DNA from: Thermococcus sp. 21S7
GTDB lineage: Archaea; Methanobacteriota_B; Thermococci; Thermococcales; Thermococcaceae
DNA length: 64,000 nucleotides
Assembly (NCBI RefSeq): GCF_012027615.1
Contig: NZ_SNUT01000001.1
Location: 434,001-498,000, forward strand
Reading direction: 5' to 3'
Part shown: in pieces, positions 12,414 to 23,545 of the stretch
How the letters are laid out: every line of letters begins with the position of its first letter
Position numbering within the stretch: position 1 is the first letter of the stretch
Program-made: the position numbers and the translations under genes
The notes under the pieces: generated by a model
What the model saw: the letters and a program-made list of their open reading frames with translations, nothing else
Database searches by the model: none
What the model was told of the DNA's origin: nothing

Positions 12414-13788
12414 CGTCGTTGAGATCAAAGGCGAGGAAGCCCTCTTCCCTTAGTTCCTCCCTACCCTCAAGCTCCCTCGCTATAATGCCGAACCGGTAAT
12501 CCCCTTTGAGCGGGAGGAGTTCCGCCTTCCTCTCAAGGGACCTCAAAACCTTCCCCGCGTCCCTCAGGCTCAGGTCCTTCCACTTCACCTCGAAGAGAAT
12601 AATGTTCTTCCGGTCGTAGGCGACCACGTCTATCTCTTCTCCCCTGTGCCACCACCTGCCAACGCGCTCGGGCCTGAAGCCGAGGTCGAGCCCTCTCACG
12701 AAGTCCAGGGCTATTCTCTCGTAGGTTTTGCCAACGAAGGCGGGAAACTCAGTTTTAAAGCGATCAAAGACCCTTCCGGGGTCCTCCTCAAGGGCGGTGT
12801 AGTTGTGGTAAATGAAGCGGAACCAGAAGTTGAAGAATTCGTCGCTTATGCGATAGGCCACCTTCCTCGTCTTCAGCGGGTTCTCGGTGACGGGAACTTC
12901 CCTCCTCAGGTACTCATAGTGGTTCGTTAGCTCGCTGAGGTACTTGCCGACAGTGAGGAGCTTCATACCCGTTTTGTCGCTTATCTCCTTGGGCGTAACG
13001 TGGCCGAGACTGACCGCTTCGAGGATTGAGAAGTGAGCGCGGTAGAACCTGCCGAACTCCAGCTTGAGGACATTCAAGCCCTCCTCCCTCAGCGGGGCGA
13101 ACTCGTCAAAGAACAGCGCCTTCAGGGCTTTGAGGGAATCTCCCTGGTAGTAGCGCGGGACGTAGAGGAGGTACCGGGGCATTCCGCCCAAGGCAGAATA
13201 AAGCTCAATAAAGTCACTCGGCGGAACATCAACATGGGAGTGCACGAAGTCGAAGGCAGTCCAGAAGTCAAAGGGCCTGAGCTTAACCCACTCGTCCACC
13301 CTGCCGAAGAGGGGCTCTTTTCTATCCATGAAGATGCGCTTAATCATGCCGACGTACGAGCCAACCGCGATGAGCATGAGGTTTGAAGTTTCCTTTTTCT
13401 CGTCCCAGAGCCTCTGGAGGGATGAGAAGAAAGAAGGTTTAACCGTCCTGAAGTTCTGGAACTCGTCGAAGACCACAACCAGTTTCCTCTCCCGCGAGAA
13501 GTCGAGCAGGAACTCCACAAGCTCCTCAAGGGAGCCGAACTTTAGCTTCAAGTATGAAGGGAGGTAATTGGAAAGCTTCTCCTCAATCTCGCGCGACCAC
13601 TCCTCAAGAAGAAGGGCCTCGTCCTTTTCGCCCACGAAAAAGTAGAGGCCAAGCTTATCACTCAGGAACTCCCTGGCCAGGGCAGTCTTCCCAACCCTCC
13701 TCCTACCGTAAATAACGAGAAAGCTTGAGCCCGGAAAGGAGTAAACCTCGTTGAGCTTCTCAAGCTCGCGCTCCCTGTCGTAGAACAT
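12379..13788 (-). CDS. Archaeal P-loop ATPase with DUF234 domain
   Basis: About 469 residues. The ATPase module has Walker A YGRRRVGKTA near residue 30 and Walker B VVVFDEFQNF near 108. A winged-helix segment (VTPKEISDKTGMKLLTVGKYL) follows around 275-300. The C-terminal DUF234 region ends in EIDVVA...LFEVKW, which resembles the D...ExK pattern of PD-(D/E)XK nucleases. The family belongs to the MNS clade of STAND-like ATPases, frequent in hyperthermophilic archaea; the function is not settled. ATG 13788 is preceded by GGTGGG. A palindromic element sits in the promoter (13803-13823). Confidence 0.85.
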   Translation of the reverse strand: MFYDRERELEKLNEVYSFPGSSFLVIYGRRRVGKTALAREFLSDKLGLYFFVGEKDEALLLEEWSREIEEKLSNYLPSYLKLKFGSLEELVEFLLDFSRERKLVVVFDEFQNFRTVKPSFFSSLQRLWDEKKETSNLMLIAVGSYVGMIKRIFMDRKEPLFGRVDEWVKLRPFDFWTAFDFVHSHVDVPPSDFIELYSALGGMPRYLLYVPRYYQGDSLKALKALFFDEFAPLREEGLNVLKLEFGRFYRAHFSILEAVSLGHVTPKEISDKTGMKLLTVGKYLSELTNHYEYLRREVPVTENPLKTRKVAYRISDEFFNFWFRFIYHNYTALEEDPGRVFDRFKTEFPAFVGKTYERIALDFVRGLDLGFRPERVGRWWHRGEEIDVVAYDRKNIILFEVKWKDLSLRDAGKVLRSLERKAELLPLKGDYRFGIIARELEGREELREEGFLAFDLNDVIRPRPLSPSP

Positions 13789-13802
13789 ATTACCCACCCA
13801 GT

Positions 13803-13823
13803 ATATTACCAAACAAGTAATAT
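13803..13823 (-). promoter_or_regulatory. Palindromic operator at the DUF234-ATPase promoter
   Basis: Perfect 7-bp inverted repeat ATATTAC-N7-GTAATAT between the TATA-like CTTAAATATT and the start codon. The half-site ATATTACC recurs at 13787-13794, overlapping the start. The position next to the TATA box suggests a repressor site. Confidence 0.55.
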
Positions 13824-13925
13824 TTAAGGGTTGCGGGGAATCAAAGCTAAGACCAACAAGCTCGGCACTCCTCAAGCTACGAACGTTACCAAAAGTTTTT
13901 GAGAGCTATCTTCAAACACCCGCAT

Positions 13926-14107
13926 ATGAACTACCCGGAAACCGAAAGAAGGCGCCGGAGAAAAGGGCTCAACCTACCAATCCTCCCCGGAGGTAGGGGT
14001 TTATCCCCTGAGGAAATCGAAGAGACCATAAGCCTCGGCCAGGGTAGTGAGATAGTGGAGGAGGTAAGACTGACCTCCTCCCCGCCCTGAAGGGCGAGGC
14101 TTTCAAA
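13926..14107 (+). mobile_element. Probable decayed IS200/IS605 (TnpB-type) right end
   Basis: A 356-bp gene-free gap holds a short basic open frame (13926-14090) that ends inside two consecutive stem-loops: GGAGGAGGT/ACCTCCTCC (14057-14065 with 14073-14081) and CGCCCT-GA-AGGGCG (14083-14096), followed by AGGCTTTCAA. Stem-loops of this kind (CCCCGCCCTGAAGGGCGAGG then CTTTC) are what I know from the right ends of IS605/IS1341-type elements after tnpB. No transposase or full tnpB remains, so this is a relic or solo end. Confidence 0.5.
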
Positions 14108-14144
14108 AGAAAAATGTAAAGAAAACGGGGAGGAGGGAGCGCCT

Positions 14145-15560
14145 TCAAATCCTCTCGTAAACCTCCTGCGTAATCCTCAGCACTGCCCTGTAGAGCTTCT
14201 CCGTGATTATGCCCTCCTCGTAGTGCTCGGTCAGCTTCTCCTTGTCTATTATCTCCTTCTTGCCGTCCGGCCACTTGACGATGTCCACCTCAAGGTCGAT
14301 GTAGCGCGCCCTGTCGGGGTATATCTCCACCGGCGTGTTGATGTTGTAGTACTCGCCCTTGAGGTTGCCGTTGCGGTCGTAGTAGCGGTGCACGAACCAC
14401 CACTTTCCGGACTCAATCTCTGTCACGACGTAGTCCCCGAACTCTATGGGGATGTCCAAGCCGTCGTAGAACTTGCCGGGCTTTAGGTGGCGCTTGAAGG
14501 TTATCTTCAGCGGGTTCATCGAAACCTCGGTTATCTCGCCCGGCCCTATCTTTATCCTCTGCCCGTCAGGCTTGTAGTGCTCAAGGCTGAAGAGCCACCC
14601 CTTTCTGGGCCCCTTGTTGGATATAAGGGCTTCCCAAAAGCCCGCCTTTACCTTTTCCCTCTGGCCGGGAACCTTCGAGAGGATTCCCTCAGCTATCTCC
14701 ACCGCAAAGCTCAGCTCCGGGTCGTAGGCCTTCAGCTGGTGGTGGCCCTCAACGGTCGGAACGACTTTGTTCCTTATCTCGTCGAGCTTTCTCTTCGCAC
14801 CCCCGCCGAACTCAACCTCGTATATGTTCCTCCCCTCTATTATGAGGGAGGGAGCGGTGTAGGAGTCGGCCTTCTTGAGCCTGTCGGCCAGTTTGGACAG
14901 GTGTATTATCTCGTCCCGGAGGGTGTTCCAGTCCTTATAAGCTGCGGCCGTCCTCCAGAGGATTCCCCACTCGCCCAGGTCTATGCTGAGTCCGAGGATG
15001 CGGAGCCTTTCGCGCTCGCTCTGCTCCCTTATCTTCCTGGATATCTTGACGTGCCTCTGCGCCCCTATCGGCTTCGGAATGAGAACCGCGTAGTCGCCCG
15101 GAATCGTGAGGACAACGCTCAGCTGGGGGAGGAGGTTGTGCTTCTTAACCTGAACGAGAACCTCATCGCCCTCCATCGCGCGCGGCAGTTCGCTGGCGAC
15201 CACGGTCCCGATGGCGCTTCCTATGTCTATGTAGACGTAGCGCTCGTCCCTTTTGACCACCATCCCCTTGTAGATGCCATAGAGCTGGTAGGGGAGCTTC
15301 CTAAAGAAAACGTCTATAAGTTCGTCCTCAAGAACCGCCTTAACCTCCTCAACCTTCGTCCCAACGAGGATTACCCCGTGGTGGTCCTTCTTGTCGTAAA
15401 CATCCACATCAAACTCGTCGTAGGTCTTTTCGAGGTTGAAGCGCTCGACGATTCTGTTGCTGGGCTGCGAGATTCCGAAGCCCCTGTCGAGGAAGAGCTT
15501 TGTAAGGGCCGTGCTGTAGATGCCCCTAACTCGAACTGAAACTCCTGTGCCTGTAGACAC
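14145..15560 (-). CDS. fau-1: FAU-1 RNA-binding protein / ribonuclease
   Basis: About 471 residues, homologous to Pyrococcus FAU-1, an AU-rich-RNA-binding protein with RNase E/G-like N-terminal S1/FAU domain and C-terminal DUF402 domain. The N-terminal [20 protein letters not shown], the S1-like [17 protein letters not shown], and the DUF402 segment ([10 protein letters not shown]...[11 protein letters not shown]) are visible. It is implicated in RNA processing, including rRNA. I chose GTG 15560, preceded by GGGGTGGTGAAG, giving the V/M-S-T start found in homologues. It overlaps the end of the upstream gene by 35 bp. Confidence 0.9.
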   Translation of the reverse strand: MSTGTGVSVRVRGIYSTALTKLFLDRGFGISQPSNRIVERFNLEKTYDEFDVDVYDKKDHHGVILVGTKVEEVKAVLEDELIDVFFRKLPYQLYGIYKGMVVKRDERYVYIDIGSAIGTVVASELPRAMEGDEVLVQVKKHNLLPQLSVVLTIPGDYAVLIPKPIGAQRHVKISRKIREQSERERLRILGLSIDLGEWGILWRTAAAYKDWNTLRDEIIHLSKLADRLKKADSYTAPSLIIEGRNIYEVEFGGGAKRKLDEIRNKVVPTVEGHHQLKAYDPELSFAVEIAEGILSKVPGQREKVKAGFWEALISNKGPRKGWLFSLEHYKPDGQRIKIGPGEITEVSMNPLKITFKRHLKPGKFYDGLDIPIEFGDYVVTEIESGKWWFVHRYYDRNGNLKGEYYNINTPVEIYPDRARYIDLEVDIVKWPDGKKEIIDKEKLTEHYEEGIITEKLYRAVLRITQEVYERI

Positions 15561-16272
15561 CTTCACCACCCCTCATCTTCTTTTCCACCACTCCGATGAG
15601 CGTGAGCCCCTCAAGTATATCCTCGGCGTCCTCGACGCCGCTGAGCTTCTCAACGTTTCTCGCCTCAACCCAGAGCAGTCCCCTGGAGTGCCAGTCTCTC
15701 AGAGCCTCTTCAACCTTATGCACATCGCCGGGATGAGTGTAAAGCCTGAGCAGGAAAACCTTTAGGATTTCAAACTCGGCCTCAAGTTTCTTAACTTTTC
15801 CCAGCTCCCCCATTATACCAACGGGTACCTTTTTCTCCTTTTCGCCCTCGGCCAAGAGGCTCAGCCCCTCGATCTCAGTCGAGAGCTCACCGAGCGCCTT
15901 CCTGACGGCGTAGTCGTAGACCCTGTGGAACTGGACGAGCCTGTCAAGGGCCGTTGAGAGCTTTATCCTCGCCCCGTAGTCGTGCTCCTTGACGAGAAGG
16001 GAGAGTATCTCCTCAAGGCGAAACTTCATCTGGTACTCATTGCGGTACAGCTCCTTCGCGCCCTCCTCGATATGACCGCCGAAGCTCCCCATCTCACGGT
16101 ACAGAGATGACGCTATCTCAAGCTTCTCCCTCGATATGTTGTAAAGGGACTTCACCCTCTCCAGAAGAGCCTCCCCGTCCCGTTCCTCGTAGATGGTTGG
16201 AAACTGCCGCTCAAAAGTGGAGTGAAGCGACTCAAGGTGTGAAAGTTGGGCCTTGACCTCCTCAACGTTCAT
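15526..16272 (-). CDS. Hypothetical helical protein upstream of fau-1
   Basis: About 248 residues, mostly predicted alpha-helix with coiled-coil-like stretches in the first two thirds. The C-terminal part (residues ~190-245, [12 protein letters not shown] ... [19 protein letters not shown]) looks like a winged-helix module ending in a beta-hairpin. I do not recognise the family. Its 3' end overlaps fau-1, so the pair is translationally coupled; a role in RNA or translation is only a guess from context. The promoter lies in the divergent gap with moaA. Confidence 0.7.
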   Translation of the reverse strand: MNVEEVKAQLSHLESLHSTFERQFPTIYEERDGEALLERVKSLYNISREKLEIASSLYREMGSFGGHIEEGAKELYRNEYQMKFRLEEILSLLVKEHDYGARIKLSTALDRLVQFHRVYDYAVRKALGELSTEIEGLSLLAEGEKEKKVPVGIMGELGKVKKLEAEFEILKVFLLRLYTHPGDVHKVEEALRDWHSRGLLWVEARNVEKLSGVEDAEDILEGLTLIGVVEKKMRGGEGVYRHRSFSSS

Positions 16273-16399
16273 GCGGAAAACCCCCTAAGCTTAATCTTGC
16301 GCCTCCCCCTACTTGTAGTTTTCGATGAAGCCTGGTTAAACAAAAACGCTTACCCAAAACCTTTTTTTAAGCCGGAAAACTAATCACCCCGGTGGTTGA

Positions 16400-17326
16400 A
16401 TGACCCTTTACGACCGTTTTGGCCGGCCAGTAACGAACCTCAGGATTTCGCTCACCCATGACTGCAACTTCCGCTGCTTCTTCTGCCACAGGGAGGGACA
16501 GCACTTCAACGCGAGGCTCGAACTGAGGCCGGAGGAGATAGAGAGAATCGTTAGGATAGCCTCGCGCCTTGGAATAAGTAAGGTCAAGCTCACCGGCGGC
16601 GAGCCGACGGTAAGGGACGATATAATCAAGATAGTCGGGCGAATCAAGCCGTACGTGGTGGACTTAAGCATGACGACCAACGGAAGTCGCTTAAAGGAGC
16701 TGGCAGAGCCCCTTGCAAAAGCCGGCCTCGACCGGGTGAACGTCTCGCTCCACAGCCTGAGGCCGGAGGTTTACAGGAGAATCACGGGCGTCGACATGCT
16801 CGACGTCGTTATCGAGGGCATCGAGGAGGCCGTGAAGCACCTCAGCCCCGTGAAGCTCAACATGACTGTGATGAGGGGCCTTAACGATGACGAGGTATGG
16901 GACATGGTCGACTTTGCAGCGAAGACCGGGACGATCCTCCAGCTCATAGAGCTCGAAGCCCCAAGGGAGTTCACGGAGACGAGGTTCTTCAGAAAGTACT
17001 TCTACCCCCTCAAACCGGTTGAGAAAAAGCTTGAGGAAATGGCCGTTGAAATCCGCGAGAGGCGGATGCACAGGCGGAAGAAGTACTTCATCCCCACCGA
17101 CTACGGAATAGCCGAGGTCGAGGTCGTCAGGGCGATGCACAACACGGTCTTCTGCGCCAACTGTACGAGGCTGAGGGTCACCTCCGACGGCAAGTTCAAA
17201 ACATGCCTTCTGAAGAAGAACGACCTGATAGACTTCGCCACGGCGCTGAGGAACGGGGCGAGCGATGCCGAACTCGTCGAGATATTCAAACAGGCCGTTC
17301 TCATGCGCGAACCTTACTGGAAGTGA
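16400..17326 (+). CDS. moaA: GTP 3',8-cyclase MoaA
   Basis: Radical-SAM enzyme of the first step of molybdopterin/tungstopterin cofactor synthesis, turning GTP into 3',8-cyclo-GTP. The N-terminal cluster motif is CNFRCFFC at residues 16-23 (Cys-x3-Cys-x2-Cys), the SAM-binding GGEPTVRDD follows, and the C-terminal second 4Fe-4S site is [18 protein letters not shown]. Length 308 is normal. TATA-like CCTTTTTTTAAGCC (16359-16372) and GGTGGTTGA before ATG 16400 support the start. Thermococcales rely on tungsten enzymes, which fits. Confidence 0.95.
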   Translation: MTLYDRFGRPVTNLRISLTHDCNFRCFFCHREGQHFNARLELRPEEIERIVRIASRLGISKVKLTGGEPTVRDDIIKIVGRIKPYVVDLSMTTNGSRLKELAEPLAKAGLDRVNVSLHSLRPEVYRRITGVDMLDVVIEGIEEAVKHLSPVKLNMTVMRGLNDDEVWDMVDFAAKTGTILQLIELEAPREFTETRFFRKYFYPLKPVEKKLEEMAVEIRERRMHRRKKYFIPTDYGIAEVEVVRAMHNTVFCANCTRLRVTSDGKFKTCLLKKNDLIDFATALRNGASDAELVEIFKQAVLMREPYWK

Positions 17327-17334
17327 GTTTTTAA

Positions 17335-18375
<1,041 letters not shown>

Positions 18376-18574
18376 GACCCTTAAACTTGATGTTGCATCA
18401 CAATACAACTCTTTTACTCAGGCTTCTTCTGGTTAAAAATGGCGGTGAAACTAAACTCTGAAAAAATTTATCCCCCCTAAAAAAGGAAGGACACTTAATT
18501 ATAATAGGCAGTAAAACCTATAAGGGCAAAGTGTGTATTGACTATTGCAGAACTATAATAGGAGTGGAACTACC

Positions 18575-18703
18575 ATGCGATGGAAGTCTCTACTCGCAGT
18601 CCTGTTGGGACTGCTAATAGTAGGAGTAACGGCAGGAAGCGCGGCGGCAGTGGGAATCAACAATGATTCGAAGCACTTAAGCGAAACTCAAAATAACCGC
18701 TGA
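18575..18703 (+). CDS. Short secreted peptide or truncated exported protein
   Basis: A 42-codon frame with GGAGTGG 8 nt before ATG 18575. Residues 1-25 are a clear signal peptide (MRWKSLLAVL..., a hydrophobic core, then AGSAAA cleavage box), of the type found on Thermococcus exported proteins. Only about 17 hydrophilic residues follow before a TGA. It is either a very small secreted peptide or the 5' remnant of a longer gene. AT-rich promoter-like sequence (GAAAAAATTTATCC) lies near 18459-18472. Confidence 0.45.
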   Translation: MRWKSLLAVLLGLLIVGVTAGSAAAVGINNDSKHLSETQNNR

Positions 18704-18739
18704 GCATCTAGACAGTAAAACTGCTCGAAGGTGATGAAC

Positions 18740-19369
18740 ATGCCAAGCAGGTGTTCGCTGGCAATTTTCCTCCTTCTTATTTTTTCCATCGGTGCCAGCG
18801 CCCAAATGTGCGAACACTACAAAGATGCCGCTGAGGAGGCCCAGAAAAATGGCGACATACGCACGGCCACCCTGCTCACAGGCACGTACCTCCATGAGAT
18901 TCGCTTCCACTCAAAGGCCGCCCTTAACGCCCTTTCACATGGGGACTTTGACATCTTCAACTTCACGATGGGTGAGCTCTACAGCGACCTTGTGAACCTT
19001 GGGTTTGCGTTAGACCTAATCGCGGAACTTGTGTTTCCAGAAGAATATGGGAATAATATGACCGTAACCAGCATGACCGAAACGGGGTCGTGTGCTGACT
19101 TTGTGAATAAAGCGCGGGATGCTGTCTTATCCGGCCAAGGGAACCTCTCTGCCGTTAGAGAAGGCCTTATACTAATCCACGATTTTGCCAACCAATGGAT
19201 AACCGGTGATGCTAATTCCCCAGCTCTCAAAAATAACTCCACGTATGTTCATCATTTCGCCAACAGGTGGGTCTTTTCTGGATCCCTTGTCAGCAGGGCA
19301 TTCCTTCAGGCGAACGGGAGACTTGAAGAGGAATGTGAACTTCTCGCCCACAGAATTGATGGAGGCTAA
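18740..19369 (+). CDS. Hypothetical secreted protein
   Basis: About 209 residues. The N-terminus (residues 1-21) is a signal peptide ending in GASA, so the product is exported. The mature part is helical, with four cysteines (two near CEHY and SCADF, one near the C-terminus in EECELLA), possible disulphides, and NxT/NxS sites that could be N-glycosylated. No family recognised. ATG 18740 follows GGTGAT at ideal spacing. It is convergent with rfcL and close to the signal-peptide mini-ORF. Confidence 0.65.
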   Translation: MPSRCSLAIFLLLIFSIGASAQMCEHYKDAAEEAQKNGDIRTATLLTGTYLHEIRFHSKAALNALSHGDFDIFNFTMGELYSDLVNLGFALDLIAELVFPEEYGNNMTVTSMTETGSCADFVNKARDAVLSGQGNLSAVREGLILIHDFANQWITGDANSPALKNNSTYVHHFANRWVFSGSLVSRAFLQANGRLEEECELLAHRIDGG

Positions 19370-19401
19370 GATTATGCAAATCATTCCAGATATGCACTCA
19401 A

Positions 19402-19417
19402 GAGGGCCAAAGCCCTC
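19402..19417. terminator. Hairpin between convergent genes
   Basis: GAGGGC-CAAA-GCCCTC, a perfect 6-bp stem with a 4-nt loop, in the 150-bp gap between the secreted-protein gene and rfcL. No T run follows, so a role in transcript ending is only possible. Confidence 0.3.
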
Positions 19418-19519
19418 AATAGCGAGACGCACTTCACCGTTTTCTCACCGAATCTTATATATTCCGCAGAATACAAAAACACCAAAAATTTGTATTGCAA
19501 AGAATATAAAATCTGGCCA

Positions 19520-21016
19520 TCACTTCTTCCCCAAAAAGTCGAACAGCGTCGCCTGCTTGCCCTTCTTCTTGGGCTTGTCTATCTTTCCGGACTCCTTCGG
19601 CTCTTCCACACTCTCCATCTCTTTCTCGGCCTTCTCAAGTTCCTCCTCGCTTATCTCTTCCTCCGCCTCTTCTCCGACCTCTTCCTCTTCCGCGGGCTCA
19701 ACCTCTTCCCCGGGCTCCTTCCCAGCGGCAACCCTCACGTGCTCCTCCAGCTCCCCGCGCTCCTTGAGCCTCTTCTCGATGTTCATGCTCTTGCCCCATA
19801 TCGTCCTGGCCTTCTCCTTGTCCCCGACTATGAACTCGACCTCCTTGAGGTCAAGGTCGAGGTAAACGACGAAGTGCGCCGCCATGTCCGGGTTGTACTC
19901 GAATATCGCCTTCAGGACGTTGAGTGTCTCCAGAGCCTCCAGCTTCGCCATGTGCATCTCGCTCATTATCTTCTTGAGTACCGAATCCCTCAGTCCCCTC
20001 TCAGCTTTGCTCTCCGTGAGGAGCTTTATGGTCTTGGGCGGGTAAATCCTCACGAAGCCCTTCTTTTTGACGCCCGCAACGGCAACCCCCGCGGTCATCA
20101 TGTCGGTGGCGTACTTCCAGAGGCCGTAGTTTCCGGTTCTCTGCGCCCGACCTAGGTATATGTCGGCCCTGCTGAGCGCCTCATAGGCCCTCGCTATGTC
20201 CTCGGGCTTGTAGTAGACGTAGGGGAGGTTCTCGTCTATCCACTGGAGGAGTTCATGGGGGAACATGTCAACGCCGAGCGTTGCCATCCTGGCTTTCTTC
20301 GCGTTGTCCGTGGCAAAAATCTGCGCCAGAGCCTGGAAGACGCTCTTTTCCGTGTCGCGGTAGGCGAGAACGTCGGCGGCATCCTCTATCCCGCCGGACA
20401 CGACCGTCTGGAGGTCGTTGATAGCGGCCCTCAGATCACCGTTGGCGCGCTTGGCTATCTCGTAGAGAACCTCTTTCGGAACCGTCAGACCCTCCGCGTG
20501 GAGGATTCTCACGAGCCCCTTTATGATGTCCCTCTGGGTCAGGCGCTTGTACTCGACTATCTGGGCCTTGTTCCTTACCTCCCTCGGAACCTCCCAGTAG
20601 CGGTTGGCGCTCATTATTATCGGATTTCTGGCCCGGCCTATCAGCTTCGCTATCTCCCTCGCCCCGCTCGGCTCCATGTTGTCTGCCTCATCGAGGAATA
20701 TGAGCTTCCTCCGCTTTCCGAGGATGTCGAGGGTGTAGGCGGCCTGAACGTAGCGCTCTACCTTCTCGTATGTCCTCTCGTCGCTGGCGTTGAGTTCGAT
20801 TATTTCGAAGCCGTACTCCCTGGCTATGGCGTAGACCGTCGCCGTCTTGCCTGTTCCCGGAGGACCGGCCAGAATCAGCGCCTTCTTCTTCGGTGGGCTG
20901 CCCTGGAGCCACGCCTCTATCCACGCCTTCACCTGCCCCAGGGCCTTTGTCTGGTTTATAAGCTCCCCGAGGCGTCTCGGCCGGTACTTCTCAACCCAAG
21001 GAACGTCCCGCGGCAT
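19520..21016 (-). CDS. rfcL: Replication factor C large subunit
   Basis: Part of the clamp loader that opens PCNA at primer-template junctions. About 498 residues. [14 protein letters not shown] starts the RFC box region, Walker A is [11 protein letters not shown] near residues 45-55, the DEAD-type Walker B is [10 protein letters not shown], and sensor 1 is IIMSANRYW. After a long acidic linker the C-terminus ends in [11 protein letters not shown], a PIP box that binds PCNA. ATG 21016 gives the expected [13 protein letters not shown] start; the gene begins right after and next to the rfcS stop, so the two are coupled. Confidence 0.95.
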   Translation of the reverse strand: MPRDVPWVEKYRPRRLGELINQTKALGQVKAWIEAWLQGSPPKKKALILAGPPGTGKTATVYAIAREYGFEIIELNASDERTYEKVERYVQAAYTLDILGKRRKLIFLDEADNMEPSGAREIAKLIGRARNPIIMSANRYWEVPREVRNKAQIVEYKRLTQRDIIKGLVRILHAEGLTVPKEVLYEIAKRANGDLRAAINDLQTVVSGGIEDAADVLAYRDTEKSVFQALAQIFATDNAKKARMATLGVDMFPHELLQWIDENLPYVYYKPEDIARAYEALSRADIYLGRAQRTGNYGLWKYATDMMTAGVAVAGVKKKGFVRIYPPKTIKLLTESKAERGLRDSVLKKIMSEMHMAKLEALETLNVLKAIFEYNPDMAAHFVVYLDLDLKEVEFIVGDKEKARTIWGKSMNIEKRLKERGELEEHVRVAAGKEPGEEVEPAEEEEVGEEAEEEISEEELEKAEKEMESVEEPKESGKIDKPKKKGKQATLFDFLGKK

Positions 21017-21021
21017 GGTCA

Positions 21022-23310
21022 TCACTTACCCATCAGGGTGAACTGGGCCAGCAGGGCCTCAAGCTGTATCATCTCGTTCGCCCCTTCCACGAGCCTGAAG
21101 TTGTACTCTCCAATCTTGTCAGCCAAGGCAACTTTCCTGTCCTCGGGTATCGTCAGGTTGAAGACCTCCTTGTGCATCTGGATGAGAACGTCCTCGCCGC
21201 TCAGTCCCTGCTTGAGGAGAATCTCCCTGAGCTTCTCCCTCGCCTTCAGGAAGTTGCCCTCCAGAGCCAGCTGCATCATCTGTCTGACATCCTCCGGCCT
21301 TGCCCTGCTGGCAACGAGGAAGACGTTCTCATCGGTTATCTTGGTGTCGAGGGCGGCAGCAGCCTGCAGGACGTTGATTGCCCTTCTCAAATCACCCTCC
21401 GCAACGTAGAGGAGCGCCTGAAGTCCATCCTCTGTGAGGTCAAGCCCTTCGTTCTCGGCGATGTAGAGGATGCGCTTCGCTATGTCCTCGTTGTTGAGGG
21501 GCCTGAAGCGGAAGATTGCACACCTCGACTGTATCGGCTCGATTATCTTGGAGGAGTAGTTACAGCTGAGGATAAACCTCACGTTGTTGGAGAACATCTC
21601 CATCGTTCTCCTCAAAGCCTGCTGGGCGTCCTGCGTTAGGGCGTCAGCCTCGTCGAGGAAGATTATCTTGAAGCTCGCCCCGCCTATCGGCTTCGTGCGA
21701 GCAAACTCCTTGACTTTCTCCCTAATCACGTTTATTCCGCGCTCGTCGGAGTTGTGAAGCAGAACCGGAATTTCACCGGCGAAGAACATCTCGTTGCCCG
21801 GAACGCTGACGTCGTAGACGAAGTCGTTGTATTCAACGAGCTCGACCTTCCTAACGGTTAGGGCGTGTAAATCCGTCTCGGCAAGCTTTCTAAGCGTTTC
21901 AAGTATTCTTCTGCCTTTCTCGTCGAGCTTGCCCTTGTTGACCATTCCGAGGACCTTTCTCAGTGTTGCCTTCCTAACGCGCTTCTTGCCCTCGTAGAGC
22001 TGGTGCCTGAACTCGTAACGCCAGTTGCCCTCGATGGCGTTCTCTATTGCCATAAGCATCCTAGCTATCGGCTCCGCAGGAAGGAGCTCAGCCTTGCTCC
22101 ACTTCATTCCACCCTTCCAGATTAGCCTCGCCTCCCTCTCGAAGAGGCTCGCATCTATTCCAGAAACCCTCGCGAGCCAGACGGTGTCTATGAGCAAATC
22201 CTTTGAAACTGAGGAAACCCTGATTACACTACCCCATTCTCCTGTTCCGTCACCGTCGGCAATGCCTTTCAGGAAGGCTATTCTCTCCGGAACAGGAAAC
22301 TCAAAGACAAATCCGGGGATTCTTTTGTTCACGGCCCTTCTGCCGTTCCCGTCGTAAAAGCTGTCTTCAAAGAACCTCGCCAGCTGGGTGTTGAGGAACC
22401 TGAGCTGGTGCGCGCTCTTCCTTGAGCGGTCGAAGGCGGAACCAACGTCGTTCTCATAGAGGCTTATCCCAAGGTTCTCGGCGAATGCCCTAACGCGGTT
22501 TATCAGCTCGTCTTCGTGATTTCCGAGGGTGTAGATGACCTGACCGGAGGTCTTACCCTTGAATCCCACCGCTCCTTCAGCGGCATAAAGGCCGAGCATG
22601 TAGGAGAGCTCCTCACCGACGGGAAGGTTCTCAAAGGCCCTCGTCCTCGCGCTCTCCTTAATCCTGTATTCGCTCAGGTCAAGAACGTCGAGGAAGCCCT
22701 CAAGGTTGGCCGTGAAGCTGAGGAGGATTGTACCTTCCGTAAGCTCACTCGCCTTCACAGTTTCGAGTCCGTTCTCGGTGAGCACCATAACGGAGTGGTT
22801 TCCGGTGAGTTCGAGCTTTCCACCGCCTTCGAGGTGAACACGGAGTATAACCGGAACGCGGTGGCGGATTATTTTGCTCACCCTGGCCCACTTGACGCGG
22901 TAGTTCTCGTCAACCGTAAGGACTTCAAGGTTTGGAGCATCTTTGTAGGCAACATCACCGTCGTTCCCGTCGAAGTAGATTTTGTCAAGCTCGGCAAACG
23001 TCGTCCTGATGATTCTTCCGTTGAGCCTCACGAGTATCGGGGTGTCCTTGGAAACGGAGGCATTCAGCTCAAGGAAATTGTGTTTCCAGTGCTCTCCAAA
23101 GAGTTCTCGCGCTAAGGCCAGCGCACTGGTCGTCTTTCCCGTACCAGGAGGCCCCGCGAATAAAAGATGGGGCATCGAACCGGTTTTAGCGTAGTGCTTG
23201 AGCCTTCTGACGATGTGAGCCTGACCAACGATGTCGTTGAGCCGTTGAGGCCTGTATTTCTCAACCCAGGGCTTCTCAAGGATTTTAACTTCCTTAACTT
23301 CCTCAGACAT
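21022..23310 (-). CDS. rfcS: Replication factor C small subunit with intein
   Basis: Encodes a 762-residue precursor. The extein parts (84 plus 242 residues) make the usual 326-residue Rfc[18 protein letters not shown], Walker [12 protein letters not shown] at 51-61, Walker [11 protein letters not shown], sensor [10 protein letters not shown] and the SRC motif (QSRCAIFRF). The intein interrupts the conserved LNA/SDERG motif just after Walker A and must be spliced out before the protein can work in the clamp loader. ATG 23310 follows GGGTGAT; longer in-frame starts upstream have no homology support. The stop overlaps the rfcL start region. Confidence 0.95.
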   Translation of the reverse strand: MSEEVKEVKILEKPWVEKYRPQRLNDIVGQAHIVRRLKHYAKTGSMPHLLFAGPPGTGKTTSALALARELFGEHWKHNFLELNASVSKDTPILVRLNGRIIRTTFAELDKIYFDGNDGDVAYKDAPNLEVLTVDENYRVKWARVSKIIRHRVPVILRVHLEGGGKLELTGNHSVMVLTENGLETVKASELTEGTILLSFTANLEGFLDVLDLSEYRIKESARTRAFENLPVGEELSYMLGLYAAEGAVGFKGKTSGQVIYTLGNHEDELINRVRAFAENLGISLYENDVGSAFDRSRKSAHQLRFLNTQLARFFEDSFYDGNGRRAVNKRIPGFVFEFPVPERIAFLKGIADGDGTGEWGSVIRVSSVSKDLLIDTVWLARVSGIDASLFEREARLIWKGGMKWSKAELLPAEPIARMLMAIENAIEGNWRYEFRHQLYEGKKRVRKATLRKVLGMVNKGKLDEKGRRILETLRKLAETDLHALTVRKVELVEYNDFVYDVSVPGNEMFFAGEIPVLLHNSDERGINVIREKVKEFARTKPIGGASFKIIFLDEADALTQDAQQALRRTMEMFSNNVRFILSCNYSSKIIEPIQSRCAIFRFRPLNNEDIAKRILYIAENEGLDLTEDGLQALLYVAEGDLRRAINVLQAAAALDTKITDENVFLVASRARPEDVRQMMQLALEGNFLKAREKLREILLKQGLSGEDVLIQMHKEVFNLTIPEDRKVALADKIGEYNFRLVEGANEMIQLEALLAQFTLMGK
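21751..23058 (-). mobile_element. Intein in RfcS with LAGLIDADG homing endonuclease
   Basis: 436 codons in frame. The N-terminal splice residue is Ser ([12 protein letters not shown]), block B is LTGNHSVMV, the two dodecapeptide motifs are [10 protein letters not shown] and [10 protein letters not shown], and the C-terminus is VPVLLHN followed by Ser +1 of the extein. Removal rejoins ELNA to SDERGINV. The presence of acidic residues in both dodecapeptides suggests the homing endonuclease may still be active. Confidence 0.93.
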
Positions 23311-23355
23311 AGCCATCACCCTACCTAAAGGCTTATGAGCCTTATGAGGTATTAA

Positions 23356-23490
23356 GCCTTTTGCCATGATCCGCTTGAACACGCCTCGATACCCACGCTG
23401 GCATACCTCGCACTCTCGTCGAATCCCACGGGAGACAGCGTCGCCCTCGCCCTGCTCCTCCTGGCGGTAATGGTTCTTAGGCTGCACTAA
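23356..23490 (+). pseudogene. Possible C-terminal relic of a membrane permease
   Basis: An open frame of 44 codons without a start codon, ending in a very hydrophobic segment ([17 protein letters not shown], then TAA). It looks like the last transmembrane helix of an ABC-type permease whose front is gone. It lies in the divergent gap between rfcS and kbl. Weak evidence; chance cannot be excluded. Confidence 0.25.
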
Positions 23491-23545
23491 CTGGGGCACT
23501 GCAAAACTTTTATACCTCGATGTCCAAGAATCACCGGTGGTTCTC

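Noticed and set aside
14487-15539. 350-residue open frame antisense to fau-1
   Set aside because: It lacks family motifs and lies entirely within the well-supported fau-1 gene; GC-rich codon bias produces long antisense frames.
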